Origin: Peredibacter sp045999315
Lineage (GTDB): Bacteria; Bdellovibrionota; Bacteriovoracia; Bacteriovoracales; Bacteriovoracaceae
Direction of reading: 5' to 3'
Assembly: GCF_045999315.1 (NCBI RefSeq)
Contig: NZ_CP174607.1
Coordinates: forward strand, 2,294,001-2,358,000
Length of the DNA stretch: 64,000 nucleotides
Below are positions 1 to 7,338 of this stretch, one piece after another (position 1 is the first letter of the stretch; each line of letters opens with the position of its first letter). The notes beneath the pieces were generated by a model. The model saw only the letters and a program-made list of their open reading frames with translations. It ran no database searches and was not told where the DNA came from. A program made the translations under genes and the position numbers.

Positions 1-995
1 ACATAATCTTTAAGGGGAGAAACACTGAGAATTTTTCCCAGAGATCCACCCGCCCCGGTGATCACGAGAATGAGAGCGGCGTCCTTAATCCCTTCATTGG
101 TCCAAGTCGAAAGGGCCTCGCTCCATTCCTTCTTTGTTTGAAGCAATGTGAACGAGAGGAACATTCCAATGATTAGGGCCACGACTGGTTCACCAATAAA
201 TTGAACAACTGAAGCAAAACCTCCTACGCCAAAGGGTTGCGAGGGAAGATCTGCAACAGACTTTCCAAGAATTAAAAGAAGCGGGCCGATGATCGGAAGA
301 AAAGAGAGATAGGGTGAAGGTAATTTTCCATAACGATCAATCAGTGTTTGATAAGATTCAGAAGCTGGTACTGGAGCTGGAAAACGATTTCCAATTCGAG
401 TCGCAAAGAACCAAGCGGCGAGTGCTGCTGGAATGGAAGCGATCATCCCATATAAGATCACCATTCCAATATCGGCATTCAAAGCTCCGGCTGCGGCCAG
501 TGGACCAGGAGTAGGTGGAACCATGGTGTGAGTGGCATAAAGACCAGTCGCCAGTGCAACGGACATAACAACCATAGAAGTCGCAGACTCTTTTGCGAGG
601 GCCTGATTTAGAGGATTCATGATCACAAAACCAGAGTCACAAAACACTGGAATTGAAACCACTACACCGGCCGCATTCATGGCGAGAGATGAGCGTTCTT
701 TTCCAACGAGTTTTAAAATAGAACGAGTCATGGATAAGGCGGCACCGGTCTTCTCTAAAGTTAGGCCCATAATTGTCCCAGCAATGATCACAATACCAAT
801 ATTGGTAAGAGTTCCACCGAAACCTTCTTTCACGAGTTTAATGACTTCAAGTGGAGCGAGGCCGATGGCAAGCCCATAAGCAATGGCAACTCCAGTCAGC
901 ACTAAGAATGCATTGACCTTATATTTGCCGGTTAAAATCACGATGATTCCTACAGCAATGAGAAGCATAATAAGCGCAATCTGACCTGATACCAC
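1..995 (-). CDS. GntP-family gluconate/hydroxyacid permease, 3' end cut by window
   Basis: Inner-membrane proton symporter of the GntP family, which imports gluconate or related sugar acids. About 331 residues are present; the family is usually near 440, so the C-terminus lies outside the window. Family signatures visible on the minus strand are GTIMGLTLEKTGAA, the loop FCDSGFVIMNPL, THTMVPPTPGPLAAAG and ITGAGGSLGKIL. The start is GTG at 995, four bases after a GGAGG ribosome site; an in-frame stop lies just upstream, so no longer start is possible. The exact substrate (gluconate, glycerate, idonate) cannot be told from sequence alone. Confidence 0.92.
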   Translation of the reverse strand, partial: MVSGQIALIMLLIAVGIIVILTGKYKVNAFLVLTGVAIAYGLAIGLAPLEVIKLVKEGFGGTLTNIGIVIIAGTIMGLTLEKTGAALSMTRSILKLVGKERSSLAMNAAGVVVSIPVFCDSGFVIMNPLNQALAKESATSMVVMSVALATGLYATHTMVPPTPGPLAAAGALNADIGMVILYGMIASIPAALAAWFFATRIGNRFPAPVPASESYQTLIDRYGKLPSPYLSFLPIIGPLLLILGKSVADLPSQPFGVGGFASVVQFIGEPVVALIIGMFLSFTLLQTKKEWSEALSTWTNEGIKDAALILVITGAGGSLGKILSVSPLKDY

Positions 996-1191
996 ATGGC
1001 CTCCATTCTATTAATTTCTTATATTTATCAATGCTATAACACTAGATGCGATTAGAAAAATCTTAATAGTCTTACTTTTACTCATTCTTTGGAAAGCAGC
1101 GATTAAGAACAATTATAAAATTTAGAACCTATTTTCTGGAATCTTAGGCTAAAATTTTTTGGGTACTAAGAATGCGGTCGGAGATGTTTCT

Positions 1192-1587
1192 ATGAATTTC
1201 TCGTTTAAAAAGGCCTGTCCTTACTGTAGTCAGAGTTTGAAGTTTAGAGTTGGAGACAATTATAAAAAACTGATTGTTTGTAGTCATTGCAATCAAGAAG
1301 TTGGTTTTCATTGTTCCCGTAATATTTACTTCTTTGGATTCAGTACCTGCTTTTGGATAACTGTTTCTTTGTTCCTGTTGAAAAATCATCCGATTATCTT
1401 AACTTCACTTGCTGTGCTTTTATTTCTAAGTGCCATCTATACCAGTGTCCCATTTTCTCAACTCATTAAAGGTGAAGAAAAAAAATACAGACCTTTTATT
1501 CCTGCACTTCAGATGATTTTACTCGGGGCCCTGGTCAATACAATGATTTTGACTCTTGGAATAGTCGTCTACACGAGAGTTAGTTAA
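1192..1587 (+). CDS. Zinc-ribbon small membrane protein
   Basis: Unrecognised protein of 131 residues. The N-terminal 40 residues carry two CxxC pairs (CPYC and CSHC) typical of a zinc ribbon. The rest is mainly hydrophobic, with about three membrane-spanning stretches (roughly residues 45-62, 66-82 and 108-128). I chose ATG 1192 because GGAG sits eight bases upstream; a TTG at 1159 in the same frame has no comparable site. It stands alone between a divergent permease and a small gene downstream. Function unknown; a membrane-anchored zinc sensor or assembly protein would fit but is a guess. Confidence 0.8.
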   Translation: MNFSFKKACPYCSQSLKFRVGDNYKKLIVCSHCNQEVGFHCSRNIYFFGFSTCFWITVSLFLLKNHPIILTSLAVLLFLSAIYTSVPFSQLIKGEEKKYRPFIPALQMILLGALVNTMILTLGIVVYTRVS

Positions 1588-1787
1588 CAAATTTTCACCC
1601 CAATCTTCTAATGCTCCATTATTCCATCATGTGAATAAGAATTAATTATTTTATTCTTACGTTTCGCTGAAGATAGGCAGAAAATAGGTCTATAAATCAG
1701 GGCCATAAATCTTGATTCCGACTTGACCTCTCTCTCCGACTCCCTACCTTTCTCAAGAATTCATGGCCTACCAACATAGGAGTGTAT

Positions 1788-2030
1788 ATGAGTTCAAGGC
1801 CTTTCGATTATTTCCATGACTCTTTAATATCTCAGTATCGTGAGCTGATTCGCGAGGCGATTTTAGAGAGTGAAATTGATCACAAGTTGCATATTGATAT
1901 GAACATTTTATCTTTGAAAATTCAAAATATCATTCATGCTGCTCTTATTGACGGAATTTCTGAGCTAGAAGTGAGAGGTCTTTTGGCAGAAGTCCAGAGG
2001 TTCGAAGGAAGATTACTAAAAGTTGTATAA
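1788..2030 (+). CDS. Small hypothetical protein, alpha-helical
   Basis: An 80-residue soluble protein with no signal peptide or membrane segment. It is rich in Glu, Ile and Leu with heptad-like spacing, so probably helical. The start ATG 1788 follows AGGAG at good spacing; a GTG six bases earlier is less well placed. A strong hairpin terminator begins two bases after the stop, so it is likely a one-gene transcript. About 200 bases upstream are non-coding and must hold its promoter, though I cannot assign the boxes with confidence. Family not recognised. Confidence 0.75.
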   Translation: MSSRPFDYFHDSLISQYRELIREAILESEIDHKLHIDMNILSLKIQNIIHAALIDGISELEVRGLLAEVQRFEGRLLKVV

Positions 2031-2032
2031 AG

Positions 2033-2066
2033 AAGGCCCACTAGAATGTGGGCCTTTTCATTTTTA
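2033..2066. terminator. Bidirectional intrinsic terminator
   Basis: Nine-base-pair GC-rich stem (2033-2041 with 2048-2056, arms AAGGCCCAC and GTGGGCCTT), a six-base loop, then a T-rich tract. It lies between two convergent genes and can serve both. The next terminator, at 2659-2681, uses exactly the same arms. Confidence 0.9.
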
Positions 2067-2576
2067 TTGAAGTGAAGTCTGAATTTGTTGTGCTTCTTTC
2101 AGATGATCCTGCACGTGACCTTTCGTTGTCTTTAAAAGGGCCTTAAGCTGATCGTTTTTAGCGTTAGGGATAAGCTCATTATCTAACTTATTGAGAGTGT
2201 CTTGATGCATTTTAACTTGGGCATTCATGTAGGCCTTATCGAAGTTTTTACCTTCCATGGTTTTAAGGTTTTCGACAGTGTCTTCGGCCTTCGTTTTTGT
2301 TTTCATTGATGGTTTACTCTCGGCAAGCTTTAGATTTTCTGACTTCTGAAGAGACATGGCCCGTTCATTATTGTTAGTGTGGGCCTTCATCATCTTGTCA
2401 GAAAATGCTTTGACCTTTTCATTGGATGATTTCGTTTTTCCTACGGTACTAAGATTCATTTCCTCAGTGTTAACAGTCATGAGCATGTTCATGACTTCTG
2501 CATCATTTTTGGGAGTTGCTGCGAAAGAATAAGTGGAGAAGATCAGGACCGAAACTAAAATAGACAGTCTTTTCAT
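2064..2576 (-). CDS. Exported DUF4142 ferritin-like protein
   Basis: A 170-residue protein with a clear signal peptide (positively charged start, hydrophobic core, cleavage near SFA-ATP, about residue 20). The mature part is Lys/Met/Asn-rich and helical and matches the DUF4142 pattern: an AEVMNMLMTVNTEEMNL-type opening, FSDKMMKAHTNNNE in the middle, and a C-terminal KGHVQDHLKEAQ. DUF4142 proteins are predicted periplasmic four-helix bundles of unknown role. ATG 2576 is preceded by AGGAG. A 9-bp inverted repeat (2586-2619) ends against that ribosome site and may shape expression. Confidence 0.88.
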   Translation of the reverse strand: MKRLSILVSVLIFSTYSFAATPKNDAEVMNMLMTVNTEEMNLSTVGKTKSSNEKVKAFSDKMMKAHTNNNERAMSLQKSENLKLAESKPSMKTKTKAEDTVENLKTMEGKNFDKAYMNAQVKMHQDTLNKLDNELIPNAKNDQLKALLKTTKGHVQDHLKEAQQIQTSLQ

Positions 2577-2585
2577 AGATGACTC

Positions 2586-2619
2586 CTGGTTAATTAGTAA
2601 TCAAATTCATATTAACCAG
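2586..2619 (-). promoter_or_regulatory. Inverted repeat abutting the ribosome site of the DUF4142 gene
   Basis: Perfect 9-bp arms (CTGGTTAAT and ATTAACCAG) separated by 16 bases. In the leader RNA of the gene starting at 2576 the 3' arm ends exactly where the AGGAG ribosome site begins. It could be an operator or an RNA hairpin controlling ribosome access; the sequence does not decide. Confidence 0.45.
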
Positions 2620-2658
2620 TGAACTTACACTGCCAAGGCAGCACGCCTCTTAACTAAA

Positions 2659-2681
2659 AAGGCCCACTTTTGGTGGGCCTT
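2659..2681. terminator. Intrinsic terminator
   Basis: Stem AAGGCCCAC/GTGGGCCTT with a five-base loop. On the minus strand it is followed by TTTTTAG, so it mainly ends the gene stopping at 2687. The arms are identical to those of the terminator at 2033-2066. Confidence 0.85.
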
Positions 2682-2686
2682 CTCAT

Positions 2687-2908
2687 TTACTCAAGTCTTT
2701 GTCTAAACGAGTAAACCAATGGGACTAAGTCTTGTTTACTTTTCAAACCCCGATTGCGTGGGTTCTGCATTTGGTGTTTGAAATGTACTTCCATCTTTTT
2801 CCAAGCATCGATTTCGTTCCTGAATTCGAAGCCAATTTCACCATTGCCGGCGAAATGGGCCTTGGCTAGGTCAACGTGAGCGATCAAAAAATCATCCTGT
2901 TTTTTCAT
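2687..2908 (-). CDS. Small hypothetical protein
   Basis: A 73-residue charged, soluble protein with no signal peptide. ATG 2908 has AAGGA seven bases upstream, and a good terminator follows the stop, so the gene looks genuine although I do not recognise a family. The composition (many Lys, Arg, Asn, Phe, and a KMEVHFKHQMQNPRN stretch) suggests a compact domain, possibly nucleic-acid-binding, but nothing specific supports that. Confidence 0.65.
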   Translation of the reverse strand: MKKQDDFLIAHVDLAKAHFAGNGEIGFEFRNEIDAWKKMEVHFKHQMQNPRNRGLKSKQDLVPLVYSFRQRLE

Positions 2909-3100
2909 TGATCAGTCCTTGGTCTAAAAGAATATATAGGAAAGAGGCGAGAGCCTTTATTATAAACTAAGACTCGAATTGCCAAAGATTTTTAAGACTT
3001 ACCGACTTAATCTATAGGGCAAATAAGCTCTTGAAACATGGAGTTTCTTACCTTCTAACCCTGATGACTAATCAAATTTATAATAGTGCATGAGGGTAGT

Positions 3101-3496
3101 ATGAGAACATTATTGATTTTATCCATTATTTGCAGCCTTGCCGCTTACGCAGAAGATTTTCAAAGACAGATCTGGATGAAGGGGAGTGATTACTATGTAT
3201 TCACTTATCATGCTTCAACCAACATGCTTATTTCTGAAAATTGTTTCAACCCTAAGGTCACACTAGAACAGTCAAAATGTGATGCGGCCAAAATCTTCAA
3301 AGAGAAAAAGACCTATAAGATTCCTGCAGGAGCAGCTAAAGGTGGAAAAAATCCTGGTGCCGTAATCTGCAAGGATGTTCTAAAAAAACAAATTCGCATC
3401 CTTAAAAACCATAAAGACGATGAAAACTCATTCTGCGTCTTCGATGATGGTTCAATGGTTTCCGCCATTGGACTAGAGACCATCCTGAAGGAGTAA
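3101..3496 (+). CDS. Exported protein with DUF333-like C-terminus
   Basis: A 131-residue protein with a signal peptide cleaved near residue 16 (AAYA-EDF). The C-terminal segment NPGAVICKD...FCVFDDGSMVSAIGL resembles DUF333 (NPAxxYC ... CxFxDGS), a small periplasmic domain sometimes labelled putative hemolysin. Four cysteines in the mature part could form disulfides. ATG 3101 follows GAGGG; a GTG at 3086 has no site. Its stop is three bases before the start of the papain-fold protease, so the two are co-transcribed and probably exported together; a protease partner or inhibitor role is possible but unproven. Confidence 0.75.
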   Translation: MRTLLILSIICSLAAYAEDFQRQIWMKGSDYYVFTYHASTNMLISENCFNPKVTLEQSKCDAAKIFKEKKTYKIPAGAAKGGKNPGAVICKDVLKKQIRILKNHKDDENSFCVFDDGSMVSAIGLETILKE

Positions 3497-3499
3497 TTG

Positions 3500-5287
3500 A
3501 TGAAACTTGGATGGATGCTACTTTTTTTATCATTTAATGCTATCGCTCTAGAGTGTGGTGATGTTCCTGAAGGTACAGTGGTAAGAATTGATCAGGGGAA
3601 TGGTAGTCTTTCAAAAGCGGCCGTTCAAGATCAAGACGGAATTGGCAGTTGTTATGCCAATCAGGCTTCTCTCATGCTTCAATCTGTAGTTCCTGGAAAC
3701 CCTAATATTTCTTATTTAAGTCTTGGTGTATTTTACGCACATGATGTCAATCTTCCTAAGCAAAGAGAGCAAGGGAATAAGCGCTATACTATTTCTGAAA
3801 AGAAGGCCGACAACACGATTGTAGTAGATGCCTATACAGGACTTGATTCAGGGTCGGGCTGTCGTACGATTAACAATGCAGTCGAACGTCAGAAGAAAAC
3901 TGGTGTTGGATCTTTATGTCGAGCTGAAGATGTATCACTTGAACATAACTTTTTTGATGAGAAAGGAAATTCTCAGGATCCAGGCTTTATTCAAGATAAG
4001 TCCATACTTCAAGCATCTCGATATATGAATGCTTATCAGAAGGCCTTTGGTTACGCCTTTGAGAAGGACAAGAACATTCAGGAAAAGCGTGAGGCCGCGG
4101 ATAAATTCTCGCTTGCTTTAAAAAACTTTGTCCAAAATCAGAGTGATGAGTTCTTTGAAAAACATTGTATTAAGAAAGATCCAAGTATTATCCAGAAAGC
4201 AGTTACTGATTCACTTATCAGGGCCACAGCCAAGAGAATAAACTGCTTTTCACCTCAAATGATTATTCCTAATAATACAAAGGATCCAGTTTGCAAAGGC
4301 CTTAGGAAGGTAGGAATCCTTTTTCTTGACGATGCAAAGAGCAGTAAAGTGATTGCTTATTTAAATAATGACATAAAAGACAAAATATCCAAATCAGTAG
4401 ACGCGTTTTACCAGAGTAAAAACGGATATGGTGACATGCTATCAAAGCTGCGCGAATTCTATCTGTCACTTGCCAGTGGAAACAAGACTCAAAAAGAGGC
4501 CTTTGCTAATTTGATGATGGAGAGCCTTTCACCAGAGAACAACACTAAACTTGAAGACAGTTATAAGCAAATTGCCTTAAAGCAGATAGATAAATGTAAG
4601 GCCGAAAGCATGCTGAGCTTCTTCAAGGACAAACAGGAGTTTCTAGAGAAGGCAAAGCAGGATTCAGTTCTTTGTAATTACCTGGAAGTGCTGGAAGGAA
4701 CTTCTGATCTTGCGGGAGTATTACCAAAAGACGCTTTTAAAGATATGTCATCTTTTCTTGATTTCCTTACGGCCAAGGCCGGTCTTAATTATGACGATGC
4801 CATGCTGGCACTTATTGCAAGCGACTGCTCACCGGAGAAGAGAGTAAGAATTCCTGAGAATCTAGTATGTGAGAACAAGAGAGTCGACTATGATCCTAAG
4901 GATTTTGCAGGACCTCTACCTTCGAAGGAGGCAGTTCAGTCTATCACTGAAAATAGATTAAAGATGTTTGAGGCCCTTAGAAAAGGCCAAGGAACAGGAA
5001 TTAATATTTGTACTAAATTCTGGAAAGACGATAGCTACGACTTTAATAAGGAAGATTCTAAGACTCGTAATGAAACTTGCAAAAGTAGTGGTCTGCATGG
5101 ATTTCATGCCATTACCGTGGTGGGATACCGTTGTAAGAACAATCGCATAGAATATCTTTCTCAGAACTCATGGGGCCCGAACTGGCAGCTCGATAATAAA
5201 ACTTATGAGATCGAAAATGGAAAGATCTGGATGGATGAGGACAAGCTTCACATGAACTTAGAGTCGATCAACTATCTTAAGCAATAA
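3500..5287 (+). CDS. Exported papain-fold (C1-like) cysteine protease with very large insert
   Basis: A 595-residue protein with a signal peptide (about residues 1-17). It carries the papain active-site pattern: Gln45 and Cys51 in QDQDGIGSCYA (the same Gln-to-Cys spacing as papain), His536 in HGFHAITVVGY and Asn556 in QNSWGPNW. The distance from Cys51 to His536 is about 485 residues, against about 134 in papain, so a large Lys-rich helical insert of no known family sits inside the domain. ATG 3500 follows AAGGAG and is three bases after the stop of the DUF333-like gene. Likely role: a secreted protease, perhaps for prey or host protein digestion (inference). Its last 11 bases overlap the convergent thioesterase gene. 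Confidence 0.85.
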   Translation: MKLGWMLLFLSFNAIALECGDVPEGTVVRIDQGNGSLSKAAVQDQDGIGSCYANQASLMLQSVVPGNPNISYLSLGVFYAHDVNLPKQREQGNKRYTISEKKADNTIVVDAYTGLDSGSGCRTINNAVERQKKTGVGSLCRAEDVSLEHNFFDEKGNSQDPGFIQDKSILQASRYMNAYQKAFGYAFEKDKNIQEKREAADKFSLALKNFVQNQSDEFFEKHCIKKDPSIIQKAVTDSLIRATAKRINCFSPQMIIPNNTKDPVCKGLRKVGILFLDDAKSSKVIAYLNNDIKDKISKSVDAFYQSKNGYGDMLSKLREFYLSLASGNKTQKEAFANLMMESLSPENNTKLEDSYKQIALKQIDKCKAESMLSFFKDKQEFLEKAKQDSVLCNYLEVLEGTSDLAGVLPKDAFKDMSSFLDFLTAKAGLNYDDAMLALIASDCSPEKRVRIPENLVCENKRVDYDPKDFAGPLPSKEAVQSITENRLKMFEALRKGQGTGINICTKFWKDDSYDFNKEDSKTRNETCKSSGLHGFHAITVVGYRCKNNRIEYLSQNSWGPNWQLDNKTYEIENGKIWMDEDKLHMNLESINYLKQ

Positions 5288-5666
5288 GAGCTTCCAGGTT
5301 CTTTCTAATATCATCTGGGATCTTCACCGACTTGTTAGTGCTGTAATCGAAATGCACTAAAAACGATTTCCCTCGTGCCACAGCAACATTCTCCTGATAG
5401 GCCTCTTGAATGAGCACAAAAGAAGAATTGCCAACTTTTTCGACCCAAGTCTTCACAGTTGTTTCTTTTTGATAATGGCCCTGAGCGAGAAAGTCCACTT
5501 CAATGCGGGCGATGATTAGGCTCCATTTTTTTGGATCAAGATCAGGGATGAAGAATTTAAAGATAGGACGGCGTGCTTCTTCAAACCAAGTTGAATAGCT
5601 CGCGTTGTTAATGTGTCCTAGGGCATCAGTATCTTTAAAGCGCGGATAGAATTTTGTTTCAAGCAT
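5277..5666 (-). CDS. Acyl-CoA thioesterase, YbgC/4HBT family
   Basis: A 129-residue hotdog-fold thioesterase. The opening FKDTDALGHINNASYSTWFEEARR is the 4HBT signature, with the catalytic Asp in DTDALGHINN. These enzymes hydrolyse acyl-CoA thioesters in the cytoplasm. The chosen start, ATG 5666, is buried in a perfect 13-bp inverted repeat (5664-5698) and has no recognisable ribosome site; a TTG at 5687 in the loop is an alternative. It follows the cupin gene by about 40 bases on the same strand, so co-transcription with coupling is plausible. Confidence 0.9.
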   Translation of the reverse strand: MLETKFYPRFKDTDALGHINNASYSTWFEEARRPIFKFFIPDLDPKKWSLIIARIEVDFLAQGHYQKETTVKTWVEKVGNSSFVLIQEAYQENVAVARGKSFLVHFDYSTNKSVKIPDDIRKNLEALIA

Positions 5667-5698
5667 AGAGTGAATTATAAGGGCCAATTCACTCTATG
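5664..5698 (-). promoter_or_regulatory. Perfect 13-bp inverted repeat containing a start codon
   Basis: Arms 5664-5676 and 5686-5698 are exact reverse complements (CATAGAGTGAATT / AATTCACTCTATG) with a nine-base loop. In RNA made from the minus strand the last three bases of the stem are the AUG of the thioesterase gene, so the hairpin would hide the start. As DNA it is equally a candidate operator. Confidence 0.7.
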
Positions 5699-5705
5699 GT
5701 CAAAG

Positions 5706-6161
5706 TTATTTCTTTTTGCGTGGATCGTCTGACGGATTAATGTAAGTAATTTCGAACGGTCCCATTCCATGAACCTGTACAATGGCGCCTTCCGCTCCAG
5801 TGTAGGCATAGTGATGAAACTTCTTTGGCATAAGAGCGTAACTTCCAGCAGGAAGAGCATGAGACTTCGACTCATCAATTTTATCAGTCGTTCCCATATG
5901 GAGAGTGCCTTGAATGACAGTGACATGTTCATCAGTAGGATGCCAGTGCGGCATAATCTTGTAATTCGCTGGTAATTGCAAACGGAGAGTGTAGAGTCCT
6001 TTTTTATGAGGATCTCCACTCATCACCGCAAACTTCGCTCCCGGTGTTAAAAAAGGCGGGGCCTCTCCCCATTGAATGTCTGTAGGAGTCTTCATAACAT
6101 GGTCAGCGCTAAATGCGCCTACGGTCCAGATGCTGAGTAAGGTCACGAGAACTAATTTCAT
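5706..6161 (-). CDS. Exported single-domain cupin protein
   Basis: A 151-residue protein with a signal peptide (cleavage near AFSA-DHV, residue 19) and one cupin barrel. The metal-binding first motif is visible as PHWHPTDEHVTVIQG, and the second as PAGSYALMPKKFHHYAYTG. ATG 6161 follows GGAGGT. Exported cupins of this type are often described as DUF4437-like or anti-sigma ChrR-like, but substrate is unknown; a periplasmic oxygenase or isomerase is possible. Upstream on the minus strand of the same transcript nothing else is encoded; the thioesterase follows. Confidence 0.85.
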   Translation of the reverse strand: MKLVLVTLLSIWTVGAFSADHVMKTPTDIQWGEAPPFLTPGAKFAVMSGDPHKKGLYTLRLQLPANYKIMPHWHPTDEHVTVIQGTLHMGTTDKIDESKSHALPAGSYALMPKKFHHYAYTGAEGAIVQVHGMGPFEITYINPSDDPRKKK

Positions 6162-6289
6162 AGTTACCTCCAGTTTTCTTTTTTCTCCCATGAGGCATGA
6201 ACATTAACAAGCCCACTAACGTAATTTTAGAGATGGTAAAGGAAGCAGAATGTTTGTTGTGCTAGTGTTCTGGTTCAGTGAGGTCACCA

Positions 6290-6958
6290 ATGTCATATAC
6301 AGAAGATGATGCAAAATGGGACGTCTATATTGCGGATACTTTTGTTGAAGATATTCGCGCCAAGATTAAGGAAGAAGACGAAAGCAAAAGATCTGAAGTT
6401 ATTGCGGATTTAATTCTAGATTCTAATCGAGAAATTGAACCTGTCGTTAAAGGTTTAGTGAAAGAAATTTATAATTTAAAATTAGATATGTATCCACAGT
6501 CTAAGGCCCTCCTGTGTTGCACTTTATTTGAATTAATAGAAGAAGAGCTTATTTCCCTTCCACTATTGGCCGTAAGATTTATGTTTAGTGACAATCATGC
6601 TGAAAGCATCAAATACTTACGGGAAATAAAGGACAGCAAAATTGCTCATGAGTTCATTGTGCTTAAATTCTTTCAACAGACGTCCGGTGATAAAAAGATA
6701 GAAGAAGTGTTTAATCAGCTTTATTCAAAGTTTCATCAAGAGGAGAATCTTAGTTTAGTCGATCATCGAAAAATATTAAACAGGTATAGAAATGATATGG
6801 CCCATGGTGATAAGTATATGACTGTAGAAGAAGCTGAGTTCATTATTGAGTTTGCAAGCAAGTGGCGGGATCTTGTGTTTAATTTTGTTTTGAGTGAGTT
6901 TGGATTAAAGCTGGAAGGAAATTGGCAATTGTCTTTTATCACTTCAAGGGACATTTAA
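6290..6958 (+). CDS. HEPN-domain protein, possible RNase
   Basis: A 222-residue soluble helical protein. The sequence NRYRNDMAHGDKYMTVEEAE carries the HEPN R-x4-H motif (Arg167 to His172, with Asn168), the catalytic signature of many HEPN ribonucleases including RiboL-PSP-type effectors. ATG 6290 follows GAGG; a GTG 12 bases earlier is less likely. No nucleotidyltransferase (MNT) or other antitoxin gene lies beside it, so it is not an obvious toxin-antitoxin pair. The stop overlaps the convergent DUF1398 stop by four bases. Function as a stress or phage-response RNase is inference from the motif. Confidence 0.65.
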   Translation: MSYTEDDAKWDVYIADTFVEDIRAKIKEEDESKRSEVIADLILDSNREIEPVVKGLVKEIYNLKLDMYPQSKALLCCTLFELIEEELISLPLLAVRFMFSDNHAESIKYLREIKDSKIAHEFIVLKFFQQTSGDKKIEEVFNQLYSKFHQEENLSLVDHRKILNRYRNDMAHGDKYMTVEEAEFIIEFASKWRDLVFNFVLSEFGLKLEGNWQLSFITSRDI

Positions 6959-7338
6959 GGCATCGGCTCCATATGGCATTCACCCTTGCGACCCAAGTAA
7001 TCCACCTTCTTGCCATCTAAATAAACAATGTAATAAACGCATCCGGCCTGAGCAATGTCATGCATGAACTGACGATAGGTAATTCGCCCCGCTTGGGATT
7101 TTGAAATGGCCTCTTTTACTTTCTCTGCGGAAAACTCCAAAGCAGGTTTATCAAATGGATGAGGAAACTTAGCAACAAAAGTTTCCCCTTTTTTGTGATA
7201 ATAACGAGTCTCACTCAAGACAATATCGACGTGATAAGATTCAACTCCATCTTCGTGAAGAAGTTTTACAATCTGCGGGAAAGACAACGTCTTGTTAAGA
7301 GTACCAGAGACGATGTCTTTCAGCATTTGAATGTTCAT
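6955..7338 (-). CDS. DUF1398 (YbcV-like) protein
   Basis: A 127-residue soluble protein matching DUF1398, with the typical GVESYHVDIVLSETRYYHKKGE stretch and a C-terminal FMHDIAQAGCVYYIVYLDGKKVDYLGRKGE. The family is found in many proteobacteria and has no established function. Its ATG overlaps the stop of the prolyl oligopeptidase gene as TAATG, so translation is coupled and the two form an operon. Confidence 0.88.
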   Translation of the reverse strand: MNIQMLKDIVSGTLNKTLSFPQIVKLLHEDGVESYHVDIVLSETRYYHKKGETFVAKFPHPFDKPALEFSAEKVKEAISKSQAGRITYRQFMHDIAQAGCVYYIVYLDGKKVDYLGRKGECHMEPMP

